DNA of 64,000 bases from Acrasis kona (Eukaryota > Heterolobosea > Eutetramitea > Acrasida > Acrasidae): NCBI GenBank assembly GCA_026419775.2, contig JAOPGA020001124.1, positions 1 through 64,000 of the forward strand, read 5' to 3'. Positions 32,160 to 43,811 of this stretch are shown here, one piece after another. The first letter of the stretch is position 1. Each line of letters opens with the position of its first letter. The position numbers and the translations under genes are program-made. A model generated the notes under the pieces. It saw only the letters and a list, made by a program, of their open reading frames with translations. It searched no databases and had not been told where the DNA came from.

Positions 32160-32930
32160 TCAATTGTCTTGTCCGAACAAACTTGTCCTTATTTCAGGTT
32201 TTAATAGGGACCTTGCTAGAATTTGATGTGGTACAACCTTTTTTACAATCTTGTTATCTCCATCTACCATTGGAAGATCTTTGTTGGCCCATCGGTAGAA
32301 GGCGCCCTTGAGCGTTACTGTGTTCTTGTGGTCAAATTCCTCAACAAGCCTCTTGGCTAAAAATCCAGATCTCAAACCAACGGCACAATATGACACAATC
32401 AATTTATCATCAGGTACATCTTTAAGCCATGATACTTCCTCCAGCTTATCAGGGTTGTGAAGGTTTGTGGCCCCCTCAATGTGACTCTCGTTGAACTCTG
32501 ACTCCTTGCGTGCGTCAATCAAAAGTGGTCTGTCCTTTGGATTTGGTAGGGATAGTAGCTCCACCAATTCCTCGACTGTTATGTACTTGTTATTTGGAAA
32601 AAGCGCGTTGCTGTTAAAAGTATGACAAATCCAAGTTGTTGCCTTGCGGAATGCAGAGCCAATGCCTGTGTGCATTTTCTCTTTTTCGGGATGATCAGGT
32701 TCAGCATGGTCGAAAATTGTTGGTGCAGAATCTGTTAGATGTGAACCATATTCAGACGTATTTTGATATTCCTGAAATGACCGTGTCTCAATGATAGATT
32801 GTTCCAAATCGTCGTATGATAAAAGACCATCTGATGTGACAAATCCTTCCCTATTGAATGAATCTATACTAAACTGATTGAAATCATATGGTTTATTGAT
32901 GGACTCTTCTGTCTCTGTTGTGATTTTCAT
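32160..32930 (-). CDS. Rhodanese-domain protein
   Basis: 256 aa; the ATG at 32930 (MKITTETEES) is chosen because the longer frame has only a TTG. The N-terminal half is polar and unrecognised. The C-terminal half is a single rhodanese domain: PLLIDARKESEFNESHIEGA, then the active-site loop with catalytic cysteine CAVGLRSG, then GAFYRWANKDLPMV. Rhodanese domains carry persulfide sulfur on this cysteine, and the domain appears catalytically competent. The six-residue loop suits sulfurtransferases rather than CDC25-like phosphatases, which have seven. The substrate is unknown. Confidence 0.82.
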   Translation of the reverse strand: MKITTETEESINKPYDFNQFSIDSFNREGFVTSDGLLSYDDLEQSIIETRSFQEYQNTSEYGSHLTDSAPTIFDHAEPDHPEKEKMHTGIGSAFRKATTWICHTFNSNALFPNNKYITVEELVELLSLPNPKDRPLLIDARKESEFNESHIEGATNLHNPDKLEEVSWLKDVPDDKLIVSYCAVGLRSGFLAKRLVEEFDHKNTVTLKGAFYRWANKDLPMVDGDNKIVKKVVPHQILARSLLKPEIRTSLFGQDN

Positions 32931-33833
32931 TTTTATCTTTAGAAATGTACAGTTACAATCAAGCGACAAATTTTGTCTAAAAGTGGAGTGTTAAAATTCC
33001 GAACCGAGAAAGGTAAACTATGTTCGTTATGTAGAACGTAGGAAACTATACTACATTTTGAACGAAAAGTTCTTTGGCGGATGATGCATTGTCTTTTCAT
33101 ACAACTAACTGATCACCAGCATGCCTGAGGCATCTTTCGCATACGAAACGAATCAACTATTCAACTTGTCAGGCAGATAACTATACCTCAATTTGTATCC
33201 ACGCCTCGTTATCTGTTCAACTTTCCCACACAATAAGCTCAATCATCCTATTATGGTTGAACGGTTAAATGTGACAGAAGAAGGTAAACGACAATATTTA
33301 TTAAATGACAGTAACAACTGCTAATATCAGATGATCCAAAACTTTTGGAATTATGCATAAAGAATAGTCTAAAGGTATTATAGTTGACAACCTGTGTGGG
33401 AACAATTTTATCTGAATATCTGTGAACAACACTAATCCTAATATCAATAACTACGTCCACTAATCTACGACAGCACATCTCTTCTAGATTAGCTCTTTTT
33501 TGAGATAAGTACTATATTTTGATCGCCGAGGAGTACTAGTAAGTTGTCTTCAGATAGTGATCTTTTGGCGGAAGGAATTCCCATGTACCATTTGGACTAT
33601 TCACAGGTCTATTTAAACGTTGAGATTGAATAATTTTTGGGCGGGAGATTGAGATCTACCGGTTGGTGTGCCTATTAATAAATATCTTTTCTTGTTTAGA
33701 TTAACTGAAAGTTATTATTGGAATCGAATGTCCAATTGATACATCCCATTCTAATTATGGAATCGAGGATTCACAATCCATTGGCCAACACTTTAAAAAA
33801 AAAAGATAACTAGCACACAATAAACATCAATAT
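32931..33833. other. Non-coding region upstream of the MAP kinase
   Basis: About 900 nt between two divergently transcribed genes, hence probably both promoters. It contains a perfect 13-nt palindrome at 33121-33133 (ATGCCTGAGGCAT) and an A-rich run shortly before the kinase start. No gene was recognised. Confidence 0.45.
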
Positions 33834-35302
33834 ATGTCATCCAAATCGACTTCAACTTCGGTGGCTAGGTCCATCCATCCTTTTAGCGAAGACCAGAGCT
33901 TAGAGTCTACCGGTGTACCGAGTAACTATTCAGAAGATAGCCAGGTGTATAGACCAAAAACTTTCATGAATGATACTTTGAACGGCACACAGGCCCAGGG
34001 CACTCCACAATCCAAACATCTTAGCCAAATGAACGAGTTACATACGATAGAGTTTAATGATGAAACTTTCACCATCCCCCGTAAATATAAACTAGAGAGA
34101 ATAATGGGACAAGGAAGTTATGGTCTCGTATGTAGTGCTGTAAATACTTTAACAAACGAGAAGGTTGCCATCAAGAAGAATAAGAGCATCTTCCCCTCTA
34201 ACACTTTCGAGCAAAACGTACGTAAAAATACTTCAAATTAACATAAACTAACACGTAATAGGGAAACCAAAGAAAGTCACGGTCAACAATGAGCCAAAAG
34301 CGCATTGTTAGGGAACTAAAAATCCTTAACCATCTAAACCACCCAAACATTGTGACACTAAGAGAGTGTATCGCTCCTCAAAGTTATGAGAACTTTTCGG
34401 ACGTCTACTTTGTATCCGACCTGATGGAGGCCGATCTCCGTGATATACTCGAAAGCCATCAAGAACTTAGCGAACTCCACGTTCAGTATTTCATGTACCA
34501 AGTTCTCCTTGCAGTCAGTTACATGCACTCGGCCGACGTGTTGCACAGAGATTTGAAACCCGAGAACATTCTTTTGAACGCCGACTGTCAACTTAAACTT
34601 TGCGACTTTGGGTTAGCAAGGGCCGTCGACTTTGAAAAGGATCCTAGAATGAGCACCAACTATGTACAGTCAAGATGGTATAGAGCCCCAGAACTTTTGC
34701 TTGACAACGAAACCGTAAGCCGCGAGGTCGATATGTGGAGTGTCGGCTGTATCATGGCCGAGCTGATGTCGCGTAAGGTGCTGTTCAAAGGAAAATGCCC
34801 CATCGATCAAATGAAACACATCATCCGGACGTTGGGCACACCAGACATGGACGACGTGCACGGATCCCCCCAGGGCATAGACTTTATTCGCCAAATGGCA
34901 CCAAGGCCCAGCAAGAACCTGTACGACTTGTTCCCAGGTAGCAGTACATTGGCAGTCGACTTATTGAGCAAGATGCTTCAATTCAACTACAAGAAACGTA
35001 TTTCAGCAATGGATGCCCTAAAGCACCCTTACTTTGCAGATCGATACAACCCACACAACATTCTAACGTGTCCCAAGTTTGATTTTAGTTTTGAGAACAA
35101 ATACACCGACTCTTTAAGTATCAAGGAAGACTGCTATCGCTTCATCCTACAAATAAACGGAAGCCTACACTTGCTACCAAACTACTTGAAGATTGACAAG
35201 GAGATTGAGGACAAGAAGGACTTTGAGTCGAAGAAGAACGACAAGAAGAATGCTGGCGGATTTAACCTTTTGAGAAAGTTCAGAAACACTTTCAAGTTTT
35301 AG
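33834..35302 (+). CDS. MAP kinase with TNY activation loop
   Basis: Two exons (33834-34217 and 34262-35302; 44-nt intron), 474 aa. A ~75-residue Ser/Thr/Pro-containing N-terminal extension precedes the kinase domain. Motifs: glycine loop GQGSYGLV, VAIKK lysine, HRDLKPENIL, DFGLA, and RWYRAPELLL. The RELKILNHLNHPNIV helix C region and the CMGC-specific features of a MAP kinase are present. The phosphorylation lip reads STNYVQSRWYRAPE, so the dual-phosphorylation site is Thr-Asn-Tyr instead of the usual TEY, TGY, TPY or TDY. A Lys-rich C-terminal tail follows the domain. All catalytic residues are intact, so it should be active. Confidence 0.88.
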
Positions 35303-35476
35303 AAGAAATTGGAACCTGTAAAATATTTTATTACATAATTATTTATTTTTAAATAACACCGACTTGTTTTTGTTGGTTGATTGTTTGTTGACCCTTACAA
35401 TATTTTTCGGCATAAAGAAGTCACAGACAACAAAAGATAAACAAAGCGTCTCATAAATAAAAGTGCGTTTTTTAAA

Positions 35477-37144
35477 TTACATTACTGAAACCTTATTTTC
35501 TTTGGCCCATTTCTTGATTACTCTTAGAATGTATTCTACCTCCTGGTTGTTTGTGTTCTTCAACATGTTGACAATATCAACAAGTATCGAGGGATCCTCT
35601 TTGCCAGCAATGATGAGTTGGAATACACCAACGGCTGATCCTCTTTTGCCGTCCCAATATTCTGGGTTGGGGTCTAATCTCTCAAGAACATCAAACGCTT
35701 TGCATGCTACATAAAAGGAGCCTGCTCTATAGCAATCATTTGCAATCAAGGTGAGTAATGTAAGGCAGTCCCTAGACGTGTCAATCTTGAGGTACAATTC
35801 CCATGCCTTCATTGGTTTTGAGTTCATAATGAAACACCGTGCAAGCCAACTTATATAACAATAGTCCTGTTTGTATTGTTCGTTCTGAATCTGAAGGAAT
35901 GCTTCTTCTCCTTCCTTAAATTTACCTGCTGCTGCCAAGGCAATACCGTAGTTCCAATTAAAGTCATCATCGGCAACAAAGAATGTCTTGATGGACTTGA
36001 GATAAACCAAAACATCTTCAAATCTCTTCATTATAAAGTAGCAAGAAGCCATGCACTGCCGACCGGGAATAGTATCACATTCGGTGCTGGAGGCACCAAT
36101 CAATTGGAAGTACTGTTGCGCTCTTTTCAAGTGTTCTTTTGATTCATTTAATTGACCAACGCAAGCATTCACTACACCCTTTAGTGTAAATTCTTGTGGC
36201 CTCATTGGTTCCAGATCCTTAATTAGGTCGTATGCCTGTTGAATTTCTCCATTTTTTAGATGGTAAATTACTAGGTTGAGCCTTGCTTCAGGTATAATGT
36301 CGATTAATGAGGGAAGGACTTGCAAAGCATTACTTCCTCCTCTAAACACCACCAGATTATGTTTTATCAAATAATTCTCAACACTGTGCGAGCTGTTTTG
36401 TAAATCAATTATAGGTTGAAGTACCTGCTCCGCTAACTTTCCTTGAAACAATTTGTACTGGTTGCATGATTTTAAATTTACGGCAAATGGACTGGTTGGG
36501 TGTTTTTGTAAATAGGATGCAAGCACCTCATTGGATATATCATAATAGTCCAACTTGTGGTAGCACACCGCTAGGTAAAAATGTATAGCATCACAAGAGC
36601 TGTCATCCAATAATATTTTTTTGTAAATGTCAACTGCTTCTTGGGTACGATTGTTGGTAAAGTGCATGGATGCTAGACTCAGCTGATTGATGGGGTTGTG
36701 TTGCATTTTCTCATAACATTTAGCGACCATGGGTTCGTCTTGCAACTTATCTGCAACGTGAAATCGTAATCTGTGTTGTAAATCGCAGTCCGGTCCTTGA
36801 TCGACATGGGATAGAACCTCCTTATATTGTCCCATAAAAAACAAACAGCATGCGATGTACAAGTGTACAAGAGTATCTTTCTTATCGTGGGCTATCATTT
36901 CTCTATAAATGCCAATCGCCTTTTCGTAATCACCCAGATGAAAGGCACAGTAAGCTATCCAAGGATTGGTTTGATACTTGGGATGTGTTTTATTAGCGTG
37001 CTTGTAAAATTCGAGGACAGTGATTGCTCCTGAGTAGTCTCTGTTTAAGATAAGCTCATCTAGGTCAGGTTCTCCTTTGTTCTTGTTAGTCAACGCCCTT
37101 TTGGCGTCGTTTACGGCCTTCATTTGCCTTGCGACAGCCAGCAT
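35477..37144 (-). CDS. IFT56: Intraflagellar transport protein IFT56 (TTC26/DYF-13)
   Basis: 555 aa, single exon, ATG at 37144. An all-helical TPR protein starting with a basic segment and ELILNRDYSGAITVLEFYKH. It contains conserved family blocks such as WIAYCAFHLGDYEKAI, YIACCLFFMGQYKEV, HNLVVFRGGSNALQVLPSL and YCYISWLARCFIMNSKP. Length equals that of TTC26 (about 554). IFT56 is a peripheral IFT-B subunit that carries motility-related cargo into the flagellum. With CFAP57 it supports a functional, motile flagellum. Confidence 0.93.
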   Translation of the reverse strand: MLAVARQMKAVNDAKRALTNKNKGEPDLDELILNRDYSGAITVLEFYKHANKTHPKYQTNPWIAYCAFHLGDYEKAIGIYREMIAHDKKDTLVHLYIACCLFFMGQYKEVLSHVDQGPDCDLQHRLRFHVADKLQDEPMVAKCYEKMQHNPINQLSLASMHFTNNRTQEAVDIYKKILLDDSSCDAIHFYLAVCYHKLDYYDISNEVLASYLQKHPTSPFAVNLKSCNQYKLFQGKLAEQVLQPIIDLQNSSHSVENYLIKHNLVVFRGGSNALQVLPSLIDIIPEARLNLVIYHLKNGEIQQAYDLIKDLEPMRPQEFTLKGVVNACVGQLNESKEHLKRAQQYFQLIGASSTECDTIPGRQCMASCYFIMKRFEDVLVYLKSIKTFFVADDDFNWNYGIALAAAGKFKEGEEAFLQIQNEQYKQDYCYISWLARCFIMNSKPMKAWELYLKIDTSRDCLTLLTLIANDCYRAGSFYVACKAFDVLERLDPNPEYWDGKRGSAVGVFQLIIAGKEDPSILVDIVNMLKNTNNQEVEYILRVIKKWAKENKVSVM

Positions 37145-37660
37145 TTTTGCTCTTGTTTATAAACGGCGGGAAGTTTTCAAGTCCACCAAACCACGAATTA
37201 AAACGAAGAAGCAGTCAGGACTTAATGAACGAAAAAACAATAACGACAGCACCACATAGCACTCAAATGGTATAATCAATGCATCCATAAGAAAATCTTA
37301 TCGCAGAAAGAAGATAAGAGATTATCAAGAAGCAAAAAATGTGAGAAGATTAATTTTGACGTTTTCTTCTCTGAACGTCACGACACGGTATAGTACATAG
37401 TTATGTGGCTTAGTCTATTCGCGTATACGGGACATCTATTAAAATGCTATGTACAATGAGGGTGCTGTACACTGTTAATAAATAATTTGTTACTATTACT
37501 ACACGATGTGCATTCCAATGATTAAAGCATTAAATAACTAGATTGTGGATGTAGGTGATCACATTGGTCATGACATGATGTTAAAGCTCCTAGGTTAAGA
37601 CATGGACCGGTACAAATTCGGAGTTGAATTACAACGTGACATAGTCAACCCTTAAACAGC
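37145..37660. other. Non-coding intergenic region
   Basis: About 515 nt between the divergent IFT56 and VPS41 genes; probably holds both promoters. No ORF content of note. Confidence 0.5.
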
Positions 37661-40561
37661 ATGCAAACCACCGAGTCAGACCGTGTTATAAAAGACTCCT
37701 CTGATCAAGAGGAGGAAGAAGAGGAGGAAGAAGAAGAAGAGGAAGAATCTAGTGGGGAAGAAGAAGAAGAAGAAGAGGATGACGAAGAGGACGAAGAAGA
37801 ATATGAGCCTCAGTTAAAATACCAACGTCTCGGTGGCAGTTTGAACAAAATATTTTCTACAGATAATGGGAATTTTGCCTCCGCACTCGGTATACACTTA
37901 CAATTCCAGTCACAATCTAACATCAATTAGCTGTTAGTGATAAGTTCCTGGCACTGGGCACTCACCTTGGCTACATGTACATTTTGGATTTTGAAGGAAA
38001 CACTAATCAACAACATCATTACCGACCACACACAGGGAGTATAAATGATTTATCTGTGGATGCAAGTGGTGAATACATTGCAAGTTGTTCCAACGACGGT
38101 ATTAACCATTCCCTTCACTCCCGAATTTACATTTATTAGGTAAAGTTGTTGTGTATAATTTATATGGAAGCGACAGATATGAGTTCAATTACAATAGACC
38201 AGTTAAGACTGTTGCAATTGATCCATTCTTCCCGAAAGTCGCTGAAAAGCCGGTGGCAAGTGGTGGAAAGACTGGTAAACTTTTACTGTCAAAAAAAGTA
38301 TGTAATGAAACGTCTCAACAAAGTCAACATTTTAATATAGGGTTGGTTTGGTACAAAAGAAACAGTCATACACAAAGGCGAAGGTGACATCCATGCTGTC
38401 AGGTGGCATGGACCATACATTGCATGGGCTAACGATCTTGGTGTCAAAATATATGACGTCATCAAGAATGAAAAGATTACATATTTGGAAAGGAGCAAAG
38501 ACTCACCAAGGCCAGACATGTTCCGCTGCTGTCTACATTGGGTGCAGAACGAAGAAACGTACGTCGATCCATTTTCCATCTTTTAATGCGTGAAACAGAG
38601 ATAAACACAAGTTCTTACCAAACACCAATCCAAACGCACCAAAATTAATCATCGCTTGGGGAACACAAATATGCATCATGCAAATACGTCAATCCACAAC
38701 AGTGGAGATCCTTTCAATGTTCGACACTTCGTTCTACATTTGTGGAATATCGCCTTATGGAGATGGCGTTTTGTGTTTGAGTTACGAAGGAGAATACGAA
38801 GGAAAAGGAACGGCACCACGTCCCGAACTTCGCATCATGAACCTCAAAGGAGAGGAACAGTCTTGCGATGCATTAAGCATCAAAAACTATGAACATTATT
38901 TCGCAACCGATTATCGGTTGGAATACTGCCAACAAGACAACGTGTACTACATTTTATCGCAAAAGGACATTGTGATTGCAAAACCACGCGACGTCGAAGA
39001 TCACATCAAGTGGTTGACCCAACACGACAAGTACATGGAGGCGCTCAAATATGCAAGAGAGAATTCGGAGAAATTAAAAACAATCTCCGTCACATCCATC
39101 GGCAAGGAATACTTATCCTACCTGATCAAGATGAAGGAGTTCAAAACAGCAGCACAAATGGTGGAACACGTGAGCGGAAATAGCAAGGAGCTATGGGAAG
39201 AGTGGATCTATGAGTTCATCTCTCAAAAACAATTCAAGGTGATTCTGCCCTACATTCCCGTGGATCAACCAAGGTTGAGCGAGACCATTTACGAAATGAA
39301 GTTGAATCACTTTTTGATTCACTCCCCCGATCAATTCCTACAGGCCATCAAGGAGTGGCCTCGCGATATCTACAGAGCACAAAGCGTCATCACGGCCGTC
39401 CAAGAAAAAACAAAAACAGATGCTAATCCAGTGCTCATGACTGCCCTGGCCGATCTATACATGCACGAGAAACAATTCGACAGAGCGCTCAACATTTACT
39501 TCAAGCTTAAGAGGAGCGATGTGTTCGAATTCATTCAGCAATACGACTTGTTCAGCAGCGTACAGGATAAGATTTTGTTGGTGATGGAATTGGACGAGAA
39601 GAGAGCGCTCGATTTGGTCATCAACAATACCGATAAAATTCAAATCGATCAGGTGGTGAAGCAATTGTCGAGCAGGAGAAGGCAATTGCACATTTACTTG
39701 GATGCTCTCTTTCAAAAGAATATCAGAGCTGCACAAAAGTACCACTTGCTACAGGTGGAACTTTATGCTGAATTTGATACGGATCAACTCACTTGGTTCT
39801 TGCAACAAAGTCAAAGCTATCACATTGAAAGGGCGTTGAAGATTTGTGAAGAAAAGGCTCAACAATTGGAATCATCTTCATCATCCATTGATTCGAATCA
39901 TGAATTGCAGCAAATTTATAGGGCCATCATCTTCTTGTTGGCACGTATGGGAAATAATAACTTGGCGCTGCATTTGATCATTGACAAATTACAAGATGTG
40001 GATTATGCAACTGCTTTTGTAGAAAAGGAAAGAGATGCTGAGCTGTGGCAAGATTTGATTGACTATTCGCTAAACAACAGCAAATTCATAAGTAGTTTGT
40101 TGGATCACATTGCAGATTATGTGGGCGATCACATCGATCCGCTCAGCTTGATCAAAAAGATTCCAAAAAAGATGGAAATTCCAGGGCTAAGGTTCAAGTT
40201 GGCTAATATTATTGGCGATTATTCGTTGCAAATGACGCTACAGAGAGGGTGCCAGGATATATTGAGAGCTGATACCAAGGAACTGAGTCAACAATTGTAC
40301 AAGGAGCAACGAAGAGGAGTGCGCATCGTTGCCTTTAAAAAGTGTGTTTGTTGTGGACAAATGTTGAAGAGTTCGAGGGAGGATGATTTGGTGTTCATGT
40401 GTTCGCATGCTTATCATGTGACGTGTTATAGACAGGTAGCGTTGATTGGTGATGATGTGAAGGATTTGAAATCTACTAAAAAGTTGAATTGTGTGGTCTG
40501 TCAACAACAGGACAGCGATAAAAAAATGAACAAGTTTGGTAACTTGAACACGATTAAATGA
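37661..40561 (+). CDS. VPS41: HOPS complex subunit VPS41
   Basis: Five exons: 37661-37889, 37931-38098, 38140-38297, 38341-38562, 38612-40561, giving 908 aa. Introns are 41, 41, 42-43 and 49 nt; the last joint is the least certain. The N-terminus is a run of mostly Glu and Asp (about residues 15-47), as in other VPS41 proteins but long. Next come a WD-type propeller (KFLALGTHLGYMYILDFEG, SIKYDV-like strands, YIAWANDLGVKIYDVI), a TPR-like alpha-solenoid, and a C-terminal RING-H2-like domain (CVCCGQML ... CSHAYHVTCY ... CVVCQQQ). VPS41 works in HOPS, tethering endosomes to lysosomes or vacuoles. Its stop codon is one base from the stop codon of the opposite gene. Confidence 0.92.
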
Positions 40562-40562
40562 T

Positions 40563-43500
40563 TCAAGTTTTTTTTATTATCAATGTTTTGTAATTGTTTT
40601 CGTTATTGGATTTTGTTGACTTGAAGACATTATCCTGCCAATCTTCCAACCAGTCATCATAGTGTCTAGAAAACATGTTTCCACTTTGTCCTTGTTGGAG
40701 GCTAACGCTCAAATGGTCGTTGGATGATGAATAGGCTATCAGGGAACAAGTTGGGTCTCTGGACCGTATTTGTGCCGTGAATTCATCTCTCATGCCATAA
40801 CATTTTCTGTTGCATATGCAGGATGTTATCCTTCCATAACCCTCTTTTACAGGTTGAGTAAAATAAAAAAATTTGGTTGTAACATTATTTGAAATGGTAT
40901 TGTCCAATATATTGATGGTGATGTAGTCTTTATCGGATTCAGATAAAGTCTTCAAAATTCTTCCCATCAAATACCATTTGGGAAACGTTGACAGTGGGTC
41001 GATGCTATAGGAAATGGATTTTATGAAACTCAGATAAAGTGTGTATTGATGATCTTGATCGCTATCTTCCTTTTCGGGATAAACGTTACCATTCCAATCA
41101 ATCAAAAATTGAATATTTTTTGTGTTGGGTGCTGCTTCTTTGATTCGTATCAGTTGTGACCTGAAGTGATGAGTTTATAGTTGAAAAGAGAGATTTACCT
41201 GATTAGTGACCACACCGTACTTGTTTTGTTATTTCTAATCTTTTCCACGTCTTCAATATCGAATGTTGAACTCGAGAGTTGTTTGTAAATTTCCTGAGCT
41301 CTGTAGGGTGGTGACCAGTCTTGACCAAAGTGAGCGCTATGTTCATGTTCTCGTGGAACAATTTCATTTTGAGCCACAACTATATAACCTGATTCTGGAT
41401 TGACCAATCCAGGTAGACTAGTTAAATAACCATTCCAACCACGAAATTTACTCCACTCGACTGGAAAACTTCCTGTATGATCGTCATGTCGAATAGGAAT
41501 TCTTCCAGTTAGTTGATATTCAATGTTCTGCTTATCACAAAACATGACGTGGACGGGTGCAAAAAACTCAAGATAAGGCAAGGTGAGTCTAAACTCTTGT
41601 GTTGATTTTGTGTTCCTCGACCATTTGGAGAGGGCAACATACATTTGATTAGACTTTGACAATAACTCTGATCGTAGTACCAACTTTACGTCACTGTCAG
41701 AAAACCGACAAAAATCATTGATTACAAAACCAGTGGTCTGTTCAAGTTGATCTGGATCGAGCAGGAATACATCAGTAACGTCTACGGATGACGGATTAAT
41801 TCCCCATGACACATCGTGATGATTTTTACCTGTGATAATGTAAGGTATGCCAGGGACGGAATATCCTTCACTACCCCAACTATCATCTTTATTATTTACG
41901 TTTAATTTATTAAAATAGAACAGATTAGTATAAGGAACAAAAGGAATAGACAAGTCAACATTCAAATAAATTTTTTGATTCCTCTGTTACTTTTGAAGAC
42001 ACCGCGTACATGTAGCTTGTTCTTAACGCACTGGTTTCCATACTGCCACTACGAATATCACCAAATGTAAATGACTTGAATCTACTCTTCAAATCTTGTA
42101 GATAATCTTCTTCTCTTTTTGATTGTTCTAATGCTTTTTGTGCTCTTGTTGGGTCTATGTGACGCTCTTTTATTTGATTCAAATTTATTATTGTAAAGTT
42201 GTTGTCAACCCTGACATACAAGTCATTAATATAAGATGCCGACTTGTTTTGATTGATAAGCATACCAAACCTTTTCAGCTCCAAATCCAACGACTCCAAC
42301 ATTCCAAGTTGGATGGACAAGAGCAGAGTACAAGCAACTGTATCGCCGGTAGTCCAATCAGGTACTTGCGAGGGGTGTGCATAACCCAGGAGCAAAACTT
42401 CGAAAGGCGCCGCAAGATTCGATGATGTTTTCAAAAAGTGATTCACGCCATTCGTGTAGGATTTAATTTCATTTTGGTATTCAACATCAAGTTGGTCAAA
42501 GATGGAAGCGGAGATTGTGCGTAAATTTAACGAACGAAACAACGAATCAGAATATTGGTAGGCGGTACCTAACTTTTCGGCCAAATTGCCGTAAGCCATT
42601 CTCCGATTGACTTCCATCGCTACCAACCTGTCTTGAGCATGTACAAATCCTTGTCCAAATAAAACATCAAGTGTCGTTTCGGCGTTAATTGATGTGAGTC
42701 CTAATGCATCTCTTTTAATTGAAATACTCGTGGCGTTTAAATTTGTGTAGGGGATCAGCCATTCACCATTCCATTTGGCTACCGAAAGATTACTTGCATA
42801 AAAGACTGCCAAAGTAAAAAACATCATGATCGAACTGCTCATGATTATATACGCGATAAAGAGGAACCTACATATGGCCGATCTTTTCGGTATTTTTCTT
42901 TTTTGTACTTGAATGTTTGATGTGATGGGCGTGAATTCATCTTCAAAGGTTTTGTAAAACGGCGTGCTGACGTCTGTGCTTAAATCGTTCCTCCGAGTGA
43001 TGAGGCCACGCAAATATACGTAACTTTCCTCGTCCTGTTTGTTCTCCGCGTTGATGTAATCTTGGGAGTTGATGTTTCCGGAGGAGTCACTTTCAGGTGG
43101 CGATAATATTGAGGAATTAACAACCTCATTTGTTACAATCGTTTGATTATCTTCCTGTACATTTATACAACAAAACAATATACAAAAAACACTTGCAAGC
43201 ACACTAGGTTCATATCTGGGCTCAAGTGTTCTCAAAATTCTGACTCTCGACTTTGATTTGAGTATATTGGTCGAGCCCTCTTCGCTGTTAAGAAGTGATT
43301 CCGAACTATTCTGTGGGTCTTTTAGAAATTTCCACCTCCTGTCCCCTTTGCATTGCTGATTTAGTGACTGTGCGACCAATCCCAAATAGAAAACGATACT
43401 AGTTGTGTTCATTAGAGATAGAACCGAGAAGAGGATGGAGCCCGACAGGACACAAAATTGCAGGGGCTTTTGTGAGGCGACCACGATTATATACAGATTT

Positions 43501-43589
43501 GCCGCAAGCAATACCGTCACTATGAAGAGTGAAAGTATGACCTGTATTATGATCGTGGCAATCCTCGTTCTTCTTTCGAAGTGGTGCAT
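40563..43589 (-). CDS. Membrane-anchored penicillin acylase-family Ntn hydrolase
   Basis: About 995 aa. Coding runs from ATG 43589 to 41199, then a 38-nt intron, then 41160-40563. The first ~280 residues carry three hydrophobic helices (around 11-31, 44-70 and 240-262), so the enzyme is membrane-bound. The family signature follows: LFGQGFVHAQDRLVAMEVNRR, AYTNGVNHFL-like YTNGVNHFLKTS, PGIPYIITGKNHHDVSWGIN, and the C-terminal GQSGNMFSRHYDDWLEDW. These enzymes are autoproteolytic N-terminal-nucleophile amidases. At the expected nucleophile, S-N-x-W is SYMY. One extra T in the T6 at 41972-41977 breaks the frame; removing it restores conserved sequence. An upstream ATG exon at about 43707-43653, with a GTAAGC donor, could not be joined in phase. 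Confidence 0.82.
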
Positions 43590-43811
43590 TCGCTTGTATT
43601 CAGTTTATTCACACTACAGAATAAATTGGAGGTGTAGAAATGTGCTTACCTTTGTGTGAGACTCTTCTTTTATCTTTGTAATCTTTATTGCGAAAGTCCT
43701 CCATGAAAAGGCATCAATGTCAGAAAAGTATGACAACCTCAAAGGTCAAAATTGATTTTGGTAAGCAGAACAGTCGAAGATACGGTATTAATAAAAAATT
43801 TTATACAGCAA

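Noticed and set aside
41965-41985. Programmed -1 ribosomal frameshift in the amidase
   Set aside because: The site resembles a slippery A/T run, but a -1 shift gives a stop within three codons; the needed change is the opposite one.
43653-43707. Extra first exon of the amidase (ATG plus 18 codons and a GTAAGC donor)
   Set aside because: No AG acceptor before the main ATG joins it in phase. It may be an upstream ORF in the 5' UTR.
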